Shown here one piece after another: positions 36,794 to 44,551 of a DNA stretch of 64,000 nt. Positions within the stretch are counted from its first letter, which is position 1; each line of letters opens with the position of its first letter. Source of the stretch: Paracoccaceae bacterium (GTDB taxonomy: Bacteria; Pseudomonadota; Alphaproteobacteria; Rhodobacterales; Rhodobacteraceae); the NCBI GenBank assembly GCA_024236495.1, contig JACKKJ010000002.1:714294-778293 (forward strand), read 5' to 3'. The position numbers were made by a program, and so were the translations under genes. The notes below the pieces were generated by a model. That model did no database searches, was not told the DNA's origin, and saw only the letters and a list, made by a program, of their open reading frames with translations.

Positions 36794-39643
36794 ATGGCAT
36801 CTTATCAGGCACGGCAGCGCGATCCGCTTCTGGACCAGCACACCCAGGCCGCGATCGAACGGCGCGGGAAGGAGCTTGTGGGCATCGTCCTGCTGGCGAT
36901 GGGCATTGCGACCGCACTGATCATCGGCAGCTACAGCCCCGACGATCCCAGCTGGCTTGCCGCCACCGACGAACCCGCACAGAACCTTCTGGGCCGTTTT
37001 GGTGCTGCCATCGCTTCGCCGCTCTATGTCATTTCGGGCTATGGCTCCTGGGGTCTTGCGCTTGTCTTCGCTGTCTGGGGTGTCCGCCTGATCGTCCATG
37101 CCGGCGAAGATCGTGCCCTGTCGCGCGTGATCTTCGCCCCCATCGCCATCGCGCTGCTGTCGGTCTATGCCTCGACCCATGCGCCCGGCGCGGGATGGCT
37201 GCACAGCTTCGGCCTTGGCGGGCTGTTCGGAGACACCGTCCTGGGTGCCGTCCTTGGCATCGCGCCGCTTGACGCGGGCCTCTCGCTCAAGATCGTGTCG
37301 GCGCTGATCGGGCTTGGATCGCTTGCCATGCTGTCGTTCGTGCTGGGCTTCGACCGACGCGAACTGGCGATGATCGCCCGGTTCCTGCTGGTCGGGACTA
37401 TCGTCGGCTATGACTGGATCCTGAGGATGTTGGGCAGGGGTGCCGTCGCCTCGCTCAGGGGGGCGCAGGCGCTGAACGAACGCCGCCGCGCCCGCCAGGA
37501 TGAGGAAGACGACTGGGCGGAACCCGAAATGCCCGCCCCCGCCCTCTCGCGCCGCGCGAATGTCCTGCGCGCGGAACCGAGATTTGCGGGTCCGGTGACC
37601 GAACAGGAACCTGCCGCCGCACCGCGCGCGGGGCTTCTGGGCAAGGTCGGCGCGCTCTTGCGCGGCGGGTCCGAGGCGGACATGCGGATTGAACCCGAAC
37701 TGGTGGAACGTGGCTTGCCGCGCATGGGCTGGACCGGCGAGGCGCCAAGCGCGGACCGCATCCGCGAACGGATCGCCGACGCGGTCAAGGCGCGGTCCGA
37801 ACAGGGCGGGGTCCGCCCCCTGCCCGCTGCCGCCGACCGCCCCGAACCCACCCTTTCGCGGGGCGAGTCGTTCGGCCTGGACACGGACCTGCCCGACGAA
37901 CCGCGGCTGACCGCCCGCGCGGCGCTGGCACAGGCGGAGACGCTGATTGAAACCGACGAGGACGACAACATCTTTGGCGACCTCGATCTTGACGAACCGG
38001 TCGACACCGCGGCGCTGCCGCGCGCCGAACACCGGCGTGTCGTGCAGCACGGCGCAATCAGGGCCCCCGCCCCCTCGCGTCAGGCCATCGCCGAGGCGCA
38101 GCCGCGCCTGCGGTTTGACGAACCGAAGGGCCACGCCTACGAACTGCCGCCGCTCTCTCTCCTGACCAACCCCGTCACGATCCAGCGCCACCAGCTTTCG
38201 GACGAGGCGCTTGAGGAAAACGCCCGCATGCTGGAAAGCGTGCTAGACGACTACGGCGTCAAGGGGGAGATCGTCTCGGTCCGCCCCGGCCCGGTCGTCA
38301 CCATGTACGAACTGGAACCCGCGCCGGGCCTGAAGGCCAGCCGCGTGATCGGCCTTGCCGACGACATCGCCCGGTCGATGTCGGCGCTCTCCGCCCGCGT
38401 GTCCACCGTTCCCGGCCGCTCCGTCATCGGGATCGAGCTTCCCAACGCCCACCGCGAAAAGGTCGTCCTGCGCGAAATCCTCGCCGCCCGCGATTTCGGC
38501 GACGGCAACCACCGCCTGCCGCTTGCCCTTGGCAAGGACATCGCCGGCGATCCCGTCGTCGCGAACCTTGCCAAGATGCCCCACCTCCTGATCGCGGGCA
38601 CCACCGGTTCGGGCAAGTCCGTCGCCATCAACACCATGATCCTCTCGCTCCTCTACAAGCTCACGCCCGAGGAATGCCGGCTCATCATGATCGACCCCAA
38701 GATGCTGGAACTTTCCGTCTATGACGGCATCCCGCATCTCCTCTCCCCCGTCGTCACCGACCCGAAAAAGGCCGTCGTCGCCCTCAAATGGGTCGTCGGA
38801 GAGATGGAGGAGCGTTACCGCAAGATGTCCAAGATGGGCGTCAGGAACATCGACGGCTACAACGGCCGCGTCCGCGAGGCGCTCGCCAATGGCGAGATGT
38901 TCAAGCGCACCGTCCAGACCGGCTTCGACGAGGAAACCGGCGACCCCGTCTTCGAGACCGAGGAATTCGCCCCCGTCCCGATCCCCTACATCGTCGTCAT
39001 CGTGGACGAGATGGCCGACCTGATGATGGTCGCGGGGAAAGAGATCGAGGCCTGCATCCAGCGCCTGGCCCAGATGGCCCGCGCCTCAGGCATCCACCTG
39101 ATCATGGCGACGCAGCGCCCCTCGGTCGATGTCATCACCGGCACGATCAAGGCGAACTTCCCCACCCGCATCTCCTTCCAGGTCACGTCGAAGATCGACA
39201 GCCGCACCATCCTTGGCGAAATGGGGGCCGAACAGCTTCTGGGCATGGGCGACATGCTTTACATGGCCGGCGGGTCAAAGATCACCCGCATCCACGGCCC
39301 CTTCGTCTCGGACGAGGAGGTGGAGGAGATCGTGACCCACCTCAAGTCCTTCGGCCCGCCCGAATACATGTCCGGCGTGGTCGAGGGCCCGGACGAGGAC
39401 AAGGAAAGCGACATCGACCTTGTCCTTGGCCTTGGCGGCAACACCGACGGCGACGATGCCCTCTACGACCAGGCCGTGCAGGTCGTGCTGCGCGACCGCA
39501 AGGTCAGCACGTCCTACATCCAGAGGAAACTCGGCATCGGCTACAACAAGGCCGCGCGTCTGGTGGAGCAGATGGAGGAACAGGGGCTGGTGTCAGCGGC
39601 GAACCATGTGGGCAAGCGGGAAATCCTCGTCCCCGAACAGTAG
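36794..39643 (+). CDS. ftsK: DNA translocase FtsK
   Basis: The product is 949 residues. It has an N-terminal membrane domain with about four hydrophobic segments (residues 20-205), a variable charged linker (about 220-460), the RecA-like motor with Walker A AGTTGSGKSVAINTM near residue 600 and Walker B IVVIVDEMADLMM, and a C-terminal winged-helix gamma domain (VSTSYIQRKLGIGYNKAARL). It pumps chromosome ends at the division septum. In many alphaproteobacteria lolA follows directly; here lolA lies about 17.9 kb away. Confidence 0.97.
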   Translation: MASYQARQRDPLLDQHTQAAIERRGKELVGIVLLAMGIATALIIGSYSPDDPSWLAATDEPAQNLLGRFGAAIASPLYVISGYGSWGLALVFAVWGVRLIVHAGEDRALSRVIFAPIAIALLSVYASTHAPGAGWLHSFGLGGLFGDTVLGAVLGIAPLDAGLSLKIVSALIGLGSLAMLSFVLGFDRRELAMIARFLLVGTIVGYDWILRMLGRGAVASLRGAQALNERRRARQDEEDDWAEPEMPAPALSRRANVLRAEPRFAGPVTEQEPAAAPRAGLLGKVGALLRGGSEADMRIEPELVERGLPRMGWTGEAPSADRIRERIADAVKARSEQGGVRPLPAAADRPEPTLSRGESFGLDTDLPDEPRLTARAALAQAETLIETDEDDNIFGDLDLDEPVDTAALPRAEHRRVVQHGAIRAPAPSRQAIAEAQPRLRFDEPKGHAYELPPLSLLTNPVTIQRHQLSDEALEENARMLESVLDDYGVKGEIVSVRPGPVVTMYELEPAPGLKASRVIGLADDIARSMSALSARVSTVPGRSVIGIELPNAHREKVVLREILAARDFGDGNHRLPLALGKDIAGDPVVANLAKMPHLLIAGTTGSGKSVAINTMILSLLYKLTPEECRLIMIDPKMLELSVYDGIPHLLSPVVTDPKKAVVALKWVVGEMEERYRKMSKMGVRNIDGYNGRVREALANGEMFKRTVQTGFDEETGDPVFETEEFAPVPIPYIVVIVDEMADLMMVAGKEIEACIQRLAQMARASGIHLIMATQRPSVDVITGTIKANFPTRISFQVTSKIDSRTILGEMGAEQLLGMGDMLYMAGGSKITRIHGPFVSDEEVEEIVTHLKSFGPPEYMSGVVEGPDEDKESDIDLVLGLGGNTDGDDALYDQAVQVVLRDRKVSTSYIQRKLGIGYNKAARLVEQMEEQGLVSAANHVGKREILVPEQ

Positions 39644-39653
39644 GGTGATTTGT

Positions 39654-39670
39654 GCTTTCTTGTTGAAAGC
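39654..39670 (+). terminator. weak hairpin after ftsK
   Basis: GCTTTC (39654-39659) pairs with GAAAGC (39665-39670) around TTGTT, 11 bp after the ftsK stop and at the point where base composition shifts toward A+T. Only scattered T residues follow, so terminator activity is possible but weakly supported. Confidence 0.35.
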
Positions 39671-39695
39671 TCCCTATTCTGTGCGTTCCGCGGTT

Positions 39696-40346
39696 CTAAC
39701 CGGCCATATCTCTCAACACTTCCGCTGCGAGGAGTTGCGCTCGTTCGAATTCTATTGCCCACTCATCTACCTGTTGTGCCGCGGTTCCTACCACCTCTTC
39801 TGGACGAAATCGCTTGTTAGACTCTGCAGAACGTATCGCGTCTAAATGCTCCGGAGATGCCCCTCTCTCTTGCATGTAAGCTAAGATTTGGTCCTGCCAC
39901 TGCTCGTCTTCGTGCCGCACTTCCCAACTTCTGGAGAGAATGGGCTCGAAGCCATACGTTTGGAGCATTGCCAGGACAAATGTCGCGCAGGTAAGCCCTC
40001 TCCCGGGGGGAGCCGGAAGCAGAGCACCAGTTGCCTTGTCGAAGATCAGTCCGTCCATATCAAAACCATAGGGAATAGACGGATGACCTTCGGCGATGAC
40101 GTTCGCCAACGCGGCCAGAACGAGTTGATTTTCCGGATCCAGCCCGCTGGGCGCCCACCAGTAAGTTCCGTTCAGCGCCTCGTCCCGCAAGTCAAAGTGG
40201 AAAGCCAAATGAAGGAAGCGCACCACTTCGGCGTCTGGGCGATAAATGACGCCGCAATGACGTTGATTGGCGTCTATTTCTTTTATGCCGAGGCCAAAAA
40301 TAAAGTCACCACCCATATTTTCCGCGGGCGCGGAAACAATTGGCAT
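39696..40346 (-). CDS. unrecognised protein of the AT-rich cassette, possible cysteine hydrolase
   Basis: I do not recognise this 216-residue protein. It has no signal peptide or membrane segment. A His-bearing stretch (FLHLAFHFDLRDE, about residues 45-57) precedes a Cys-centred helix (GRGLTCATFVLAMLQTYGF, about 116-134). That His-then-Cys order with C-x-x-F-V resembles permuted papain/NlpC-P60 (LRAT-like) folds, but this is inference only. It starts 3 bp after the stop of the gene before it and is the last of a three-gene leftward unit. Its base composition is clearly lower in G+C than the flanking chromosome. Confidence 0.65.
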   Translation of the reverse strand: MPIVSAPAENMGGDFIFGLGIKEIDANQRHCGVIYRPDAEVVRFLHLAFHFDLRDEALNGTYWWAPSGLDPENQLVLAALANVIAEGHPSIPYGFDMDGLIFDKATGALLPAPPGRGLTCATFVLAMLQTYGFEPILSRSWEVRHEDEQWQDQILAYMQERGASPEHLDAIRSAESNKRFRPEEVVGTAAQQVDEWAIEFERAQLLAAEVLRDMAG

Positions 40347-40349
40347 CGT

Positions 40350-40859
40350 TCAAATCATTCCCTTTAGAAGTCTACCGCTGTCTTTCCCACTTCTTTCAAG
40401 CGCAGACACAACGCGCGTAAGGAAGGTTTTCCAACCTCTTACTTTTGATCGAACAGGATAAGTCGCACGGGCGAACGCCAATAGAACGTGGCTGGAGGCA
40501 TTCCTTGCTGTGGCATCATGCAGTACTTTTTCTAATGTCGCGTATTGCTGTTGGTAAATAATAGAATTGATGCCCCTAATGTAAGCCGACAGCTTTGCAA
40601 CCGACAGCTGTCCACCTTCGTTCTGTGAGAGCGCATCAAAATACCAATCCAGTGAAATTGGATCGCTTTCTCGGGTGCATACGTGACTAGCCGCCTTGTT
40701 TCCTGTCACTACAAAGTGGGTTTTGATATACTGGCTCTCAATAAAATGATCCCCGGCTGCAACATCCGCGTCAAGATGGGCGGGTGTGCCCAATTTAGAT
40801 AGTTGTGGGAAAAACCCAATAAATTCTTTGTCAGGCGTCCCGCGGCTCCATGGCGTCAT
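40350..40859 (-). CDS. unrecognised middle protein of the AT-rich cassette
   Basis: I do not recognise this protein. With the start at 40859 (MTPWSRGTPDKEFIGFFPQL) it has 169 residues and overlaps the upstream gene by 29 bp; a start at 40940 (MKMLTDYL), preceded by GGAG, would give 196 residues but a 110-bp overlap. The sequence looks soluble and globular, with a helical C-terminal half ending in a basic stretch (YPVRSKVRGWKTFLTRVVSA). It lies between the TIGR04255-like gene and the possible hydrolase gene with no spacing, so the three are likely co-translated. Codon use is AT-biased like its partners. Confidence 0.6.
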   Translation of the reverse strand: MTPWSRGTPDKEFIGFFPQLSKLGTPAHLDADVAAGDHFIESQYIKTHFVVTGNKAASHVCTRESDPISLDWYFDALSQNEGGQLSVAKLSAYIRGINSIIYQQQYATLEKVLHDATARNASSHVLLAFARATYPVRSKVRGWKTFLTRVVSALERSGKDSGRLLKGMI

Positions 40860-41598
40860 GGAGCCGCGGCTTGATGTGCCATCTGAAAGCGTTTCTGGCC
40901 GCTCCGTTGTAGTACGCAAGTAGTCGGTAAGCATCTTCATCTTTCTCCATGGGGGAGTCAAAAAAGAAATCTGAATCGACAACATAGTTCTTTGTCGTTC
41001 CATCATCTGCGATATTTATTCCGCTCCTAATAGCCACACGTCCGTTGCCAATTGACAGAACGGTGGCCGAGCTTTGTTCAATAATACTATCGATTGGAAT
41101 ATCGCCGTCTCCCAATAAGCCTAATGCCGATCCACGTATTAAATCCGTCCACGGCACGTCGGATATTCCAAGGTCTGCACGTTTAATAATGTTTACGTAC
41201 CTAAGTCCCAAGCGGGAGTAGAACGGCACGTCGTACGAAGACCGCAAGGCGCTGATCGCGCATTGTATATGGGAAAGGAAGGTCTCCCAGCGCGTGTATC
41301 TCACTGTTTTTACAGCTAAGAAATCGCTGCAAAGAGATATCGTGTATTGGCGATCTCGATCAGAGAAATCATAAATCACTCTGCGCGATGTGGGAGGAGC
41401 CGTTCCCTCCTCGTTACCAATGTGGAACGTGACTGTTTGGCGAGATTCTACCGATGGGTACGACCTTCCAAGCGACTTCTGGAAGTTAGCGGGAACACTG
41501 TCGTCTAGTTCCAGCAAACGAGGGAACCGCAATTGGCAGACAACCTCAGCCAACGGATTGCGCTCGTAGACTACGCGAGGTTCTTCAGTAAAGTTCAT
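40831..41598 (-). CDS. TIGR04255-family protein
   Basis: With the start at 41598 (MNFTEEPRVVYERNP) the protein has 255 residues; starts at 41628 or 41646 are possible. The N-terminal RNPLAEVVCQLRFPRLLELD is the hallmark of the TIGR04255 family, a sporadically distributed family of unknown function. The middle carries YTISLCSDFLAVKTVRYTRW and FYSRLGLRYVNIIKR, also typical. It heads the leftward three-gene cassette. Its AT-rich composition and patchy family distribution point to horizontal acquisition. Confidence 0.8.
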   Translation of the reverse strand: MNFTEEPRVVYERNPLAEVVCQLRFPRLLELDDSVPANFQKSLGRSYPSVESRQTVTFHIGNEEGTAPPTSRRVIYDFSDRDRQYTISLCSDFLAVKTVRYTRWETFLSHIQCAISALRSSYDVPFYSRLGLRYVNIIKRADLGISDVPWTDLIRGSALGLLGDGDIPIDSIIEQSSATVLSIGNGRVAIRSGINIADDGTTKNYVVDSDFFFDSPMEKDEDAYRLLAYYNGAARNAFRWHIKPRLHDAMEPRDA

Positions 41599-41878
41599 TA
41601 ACTTCAGTACCTTACACCCGAAGGCCATTTTTCTTTTGTCCAACACGATTCTTGCACATAGCAGATTCGGCGTAAAGAACCGATTACATTCCAGCGGGCA
41701 GCAAGCGTAGGCCGGGGTTCTCCCTCGCCCTACGACCTCCCCCCTATTTCCCCAACCGGTAATCCCGGAACTTCCGCATCCCCTCCAGTTCCTTCTTCTC
41801 CTCCGCCGCCTTTCCCCCCCGGTGACCTTCCTTGCGCGACCATCGGACTTCGCGCCGGCACCTGCCCCCCCTCAGCCC
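41599..41878. other. gene-free stretch upstream of the TIGR04255 cassette
   Basis: About 280 bp without a convincing gene. The left 100 bp share the AT-rich composition of the cassette and must hold its promoter. The right part is G/C- and pyrimidine-rich. A minus-strand frame ending at 41744 closes with EGMRKFRDYRLGK, which reads like the end of a real protein but has no start of its own; it could be a gene remnant. Confidence 0.4.
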
Positions 41879-41943
41879 CTTGCCATACGTTTTGCCGACA
41901 CTTTGCCGACCCGGGGCCGACGTCTTACCGTCGCCATTCCGAC
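41879..41943. repeat. 11-bp-phased GCCGAC repeat, copy A
   Basis: CTTGCCATAC is followed by TTGCCGAC, TTGCCGAC and GGCCGACG, with GCC triplets at offsets 4, 16, 27 and 38 and weaker CCGTC and TCCGAC at 49 and 60, so the spacing is about one helical turn. The right end runs into the 3' end of the FadJ-like gene. A copy with identical spacing lies at 57465-57509 upstream of lolA. Confidence 0.7.
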
Positions 41944-43766
41944 AGCGGAATCCCGCGGCGGGCGCAGTCCTCGATGACCGGGTCGGGGGTCCGGGCGGCT
42001 GCGCCGCCTTGTGACGCAAGCTCCTGAAGTTCCGCAAGAATCCGCCCGGCCCCGAGGGTGTCGGCATAGTGGATCAAGCCGCCCCGCCAGCGCGGAAATC
42101 CGTGGCCCAGCACCGACACCAGGTCGATATCCGCCCCCCGCCCCGCCCCCAAAACCCCCGCCACCCCATCAATCATCGCCAGCACCAGCCTGCGCGAAAT
42201 CTCGGCCGCGGGGATCGCCCCAGCGAGGGGATCGCGTGGCGTGTCGGCGGCGGCTGGCCCGGCCGGAAAACCGAACGCCACCATTGCCGCGTGCACTTCT
42301 TGGGGCCGCGCACCCAGCGAAAGAAGCGTATCGGCGGCCTCGTCACGGCGCGCGAGGATTCGGTCACCGATGGGGCCGACGCCGGCGTCCGAAAGGACCG
42401 GAACCTTGCGCAGCGTCCTGGCCAGGGCAAAGGCGGTTGCAAGCGCCGCGTCGGAAGTCGCCGCGCCCCGCACGATTTCCAGAAGTCTCGTCAGATGGGC
42501 CGGGGCCGGAAGCCGAAGCCCTAGAAGTCGGGAAGGTTCGTCAAGGCCGCGGGCGATCTGGTCGACATCAAGGCCAGGGGTGGTCGTGGCAAGTATCGTG
42601 TGTCCAGGCAGCGCGGCTTGCAGTCGTTCCATGGCCGCCCGCGTCGCCTGCAGGTCCGCGAACGCGGCTTCGACCGCAAGATCGGCGGCACCAGCGGCAC
42701 CGAAGTCCTCTCTGATCGCCAGTCGTGCGCGCATCTGGTCGGCGCCATCGGTATCAAGACTTTCCCGCGACAGACTGTCCGCGATGATCCTGTCGATCTG
42801 GGCATGTTCCCTTTCGGCGGCACCGGTTGCCAGGATCGTCACCCGGAAACCGGCTTTCAGCATCGCACAGGCGATGCCGGCTACCACCGTCGCGTCGCCG
42901 GTGATTGCGACATGCCGCGGTGGCTGCGCAGTTGCAGTCAGCCAGGCCGGCGCCCGGGCAGCCCGTTCGGCAAAGAAGACATGGCGGAGCGCCCGCGCCT
43001 GGTCTGACTGGCGCAGGGCGAGGAACGTCTCCCGCTCATGGCGCAGCCCGGCGTCTAGGGGCTGGGTCTGAGCGAGCTCCAGCAGTTCAATCGCGCGGCG
43101 CGGGGCGATCTGGCCGCTCATGCTTCTTTCGGCGGCGTTGCGCGCGTCGGTGAACGCCACTTCGGGCGCGGTCGACGCGGGGCGCTGGCCGACCGGCAAC
43201 GCCAGCTTGAGGCGCTTCGACGGCACGGCAGAAGCAAGCGCCACGGGATCGTCCGCCAGGGCATCGACAAGCCCGATCCGCAACGCCGCGTCGCCCGAAA
43301 CCGCGCGGCCGGTCGGGATCAGATCCAGGGCCGCTGGCATGCCGACAAGGCGGGGCAACCGTTGCGTCCCGCCCGCGCCCGGAACCACGCCCAGCGTCAC
43401 CTCGGGCAGCCCGAGTGTCGCGTCGGGCCGGGCGATGCGATAGCGACAGGCCAGCAGGATCTCCGCGCCGCCGCCAAGGGCCGCGCCATGCACCGCGGCG
43501 ATCCATGGCACCGGGCTGAGCTCGATCCGCCGCAGCACCTCGGGAAGGTGCGGCGGTTCCGGCGCGCGGTTGAATTCACGCGCATCCGCGCCAGCGGCAA
43601 AGCCGCGGCCCGCGCCGGACAGGATCACCCGTTCAAGGGCCTCCGCCTCGGCCCATTGGACGGCGTCCAGAAGACCCTGACGCATTTCCCGGTTGATGGC
43701 GTTGACCGGCGGATTGGCAAGTTCGACATAGCCGATGGTTCCGTCCTTGCGGCGGGTGACTGTCAT
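41925..43766 (-). CDS. FadJ/FadB-like protein: enoyl-CoA hydratase fused to a degenerate 3-hydroxyacyl-CoA dehydrogenase
   Basis: The start at 43766 has GGAGGAAGG upstream and gives 613 residues. The N-terminal crotonase domain (1-200) is complete: FAAGADAREF, then VHGAALGGGAEILLAC with E102, and LPEVTLGVVPGAGGTQRLP with E122. The dehydrogenase half (from about 283) is recognisable but damaged. The NAD loop reads TGDATVVAG (289-297) instead of GAGTMG. NTS has become TTP (395-397), the HFF of HFFSP has become LRL (417-419), and the FIGNR asparagine is D468. It is the last gene of the leftward cluster, behind a TetR gene. Likely it works only as a hydratase or lyase. Confidence 0.85.
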   Translation of the reverse strand: MTVTRRKDGTIGYVELANPPVNAINREMRQGLLDAVQWAEAEALERVILSGAGRGFAAGADAREFNRAPEPPHLPEVLRRIELSPVPWIAAVHGAALGGGAEILLACRYRIARPDATLGLPEVTLGVVPGAGGTQRLPRLVGMPAALDLIPTGRAVSGDAALRIGLVDALADDPVALASAVPSKRLKLALPVGQRPASTAPEVAFTDARNAAERSMSGQIAPRRAIELLELAQTQPLDAGLRHERETFLALRQSDQARALRHVFFAERAARAPAWLTATAQPPRHVAITGDATVVAGIACAMLKAGFRVTILATGAAEREHAQIDRIIADSLSRESLDTDGADQMRARLAIREDFGAAGAADLAVEAAFADLQATRAAMERLQAALPGHTILATTTPGLDVDQIARGLDEPSRLLGLRLPAPAHLTRLLEIVRGAATSDAALATAFALARTLRKVPVLSDAGVGPIGDRILARRDEAADTLLSLGARPQEVHAAMVAFGFPAGPAAADTPRDPLAGAIPAAEISRRLVLAMIDGVAGVLGAGRGADIDLVSVLGHGFPRWRGGLIHYADTLGAGRILAELQELASQGGAAARTPDPVIEDCARRGIPLSEWRR

Positions 43767-43850
43767 CCCTTCCTCCCCTGGTGTGCCGGCCGGTCCGGCG
43801 CGCGGCAGAAAACGCCGCCGGCGCGCCGGGTTCAAGCCCCCTGTTGAAGT

Positions 43851-43874
43851 CCCCCGTCGCGGCCCCCGTCGCGG
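43851..43874. repeat. perfect 12-bp tandem duplication
   Basis: CCCCCGTCGCGG occurs twice in direct succession, followed by related GCCCGCGCCGCG, in the 127-bp gap between the TetR gene and the FadJ-like gene. It may be a replication-slippage product; no function is evident. Confidence 0.6.
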
Positions 43875-43893
43875 CCCGCGCCGCGATCGTGCC

Positions 43894-44499
43894 TCAGAAC
43901 GTGCCCAGATGCGGCTCAAGAAGCGTGCGGCAGGCCGAACGGGCGACTTCGACCGGCATTGAATCCGGGTCGATGCAATGCTGGATCCCCAGACCGTCGA
44001 CCAGCGAGATCAGCGTTCTTGCCAACAGCGCGGCATCGACTGACCGCCCGTTCCGATCCGCTGCCTCGCCGATCGCGCCGGCGACGTCGCGGACAAAGAC
44101 ACTGTATTGCGCCGCGTGTTCGCCGCGCAGGTCATCGTTCAGCGTGACCTGACCCCAGAGCGTGAGCCAGATGTTGAAGGATTGCCGGTTGAACACCTCG
44201 GGCGCGAAGAACGCATCCAGCAGTGCGGCAAGCCGCGTCTCTCCGGGTACGACGGTGCGGGTCACCTTGGTGGATTCGTCGTACATCCGCGCGTAGACGG
44301 CCGCCAGAAGCGCGTTCATCGACCCGAAATGATGGGTGATCAGGCCGCGCGACACGCCCGCCTCGGCGCAGATCCGATCGACGGTAAATTCCTGGATGCC
44401 GCCGCGCGCCATGCAGGCCAGCCCCGCCGCGATCAGTTCGGCGCGTCGTTCCCCGCTTGTCAGACGGTTGAAGCGCGGCGCTTTCTGTTTCGTAGCCAT
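43894..44499 (-). CDS. TetR-family regulator, BetI-like
   Basis: The start at 44499 (MATKQKAPRFNRLT) gives 201 residues. The N-terminal HTH is FTVDRICAEAGVSRGLITHH followed by FGSMNALLAAVYARMY. The C-terminal part (FNIWLTLWGQVTLNDDLR) resembles the BetI_C family of choline-pathway repressors. Placement inside the transporter/catabolic cluster implies local control, with the palindrome at 55488-55502 as the best operator candidate. The inducer is unknown, but BetI kinship agrees with a quaternary-amine substrate. Confidence 0.85.
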   Translation of the reverse strand: MATKQKAPRFNRLTSGERRAELIAAGLACMARGGIQEFTVDRICAEAGVSRGLITHHFGSMNALLAAVYARMYDESTKVTRTVVPGETRLAALLDAFFAPEVFNRQSFNIWLTLWGQVTLNDDLRGEHAAQYSVFVRDVAGAIGEAADRNGRSVDAALLARTLISLVDGLGIQHCIDPDSMPVEVARSACRTLLEPHLGTF

Positions 44500-44516
44500 T
44501 CCGTTCCCTTCGCCGT

Positions 44517-44540
44517 GGCGGCACCCTTGCGGGTGCCGCC
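44517..44540 (-). terminator. strong hairpin behind the ABC binding-protein gene
   Basis: GGCGGCACCC (44517-44526) pairs perfectly over 10 bp with GGGTGCCGCC (44531-44540) around a 4-nt loop, 11 bp after the binding-protein stop and before the TetR start. Without a T-run it may act as an mRNA 3'-end stabiliser or partial terminator, raising binding-protein levels over the downstream regulator. Confidence 0.6.
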
Positions 44541-44551
44541 GCCTGCGGTCG

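Noticed and set aside
39644..41924. Classical mobile element (integrase, transposase, tRNA attachment site) around the AT-rich cassette
   Set aside because: No such gene, no terminal inverted repeats and no tRNA could be found. Only composition and context suggest acquisition.
41744..42067. Minus-strand frame ending EGMRKFRDYRLGK
   Set aside because: It begins inside the FadJ-like gene and crosses the phased repeat. Only the last residues look protein-like, so at most it is a remnant.
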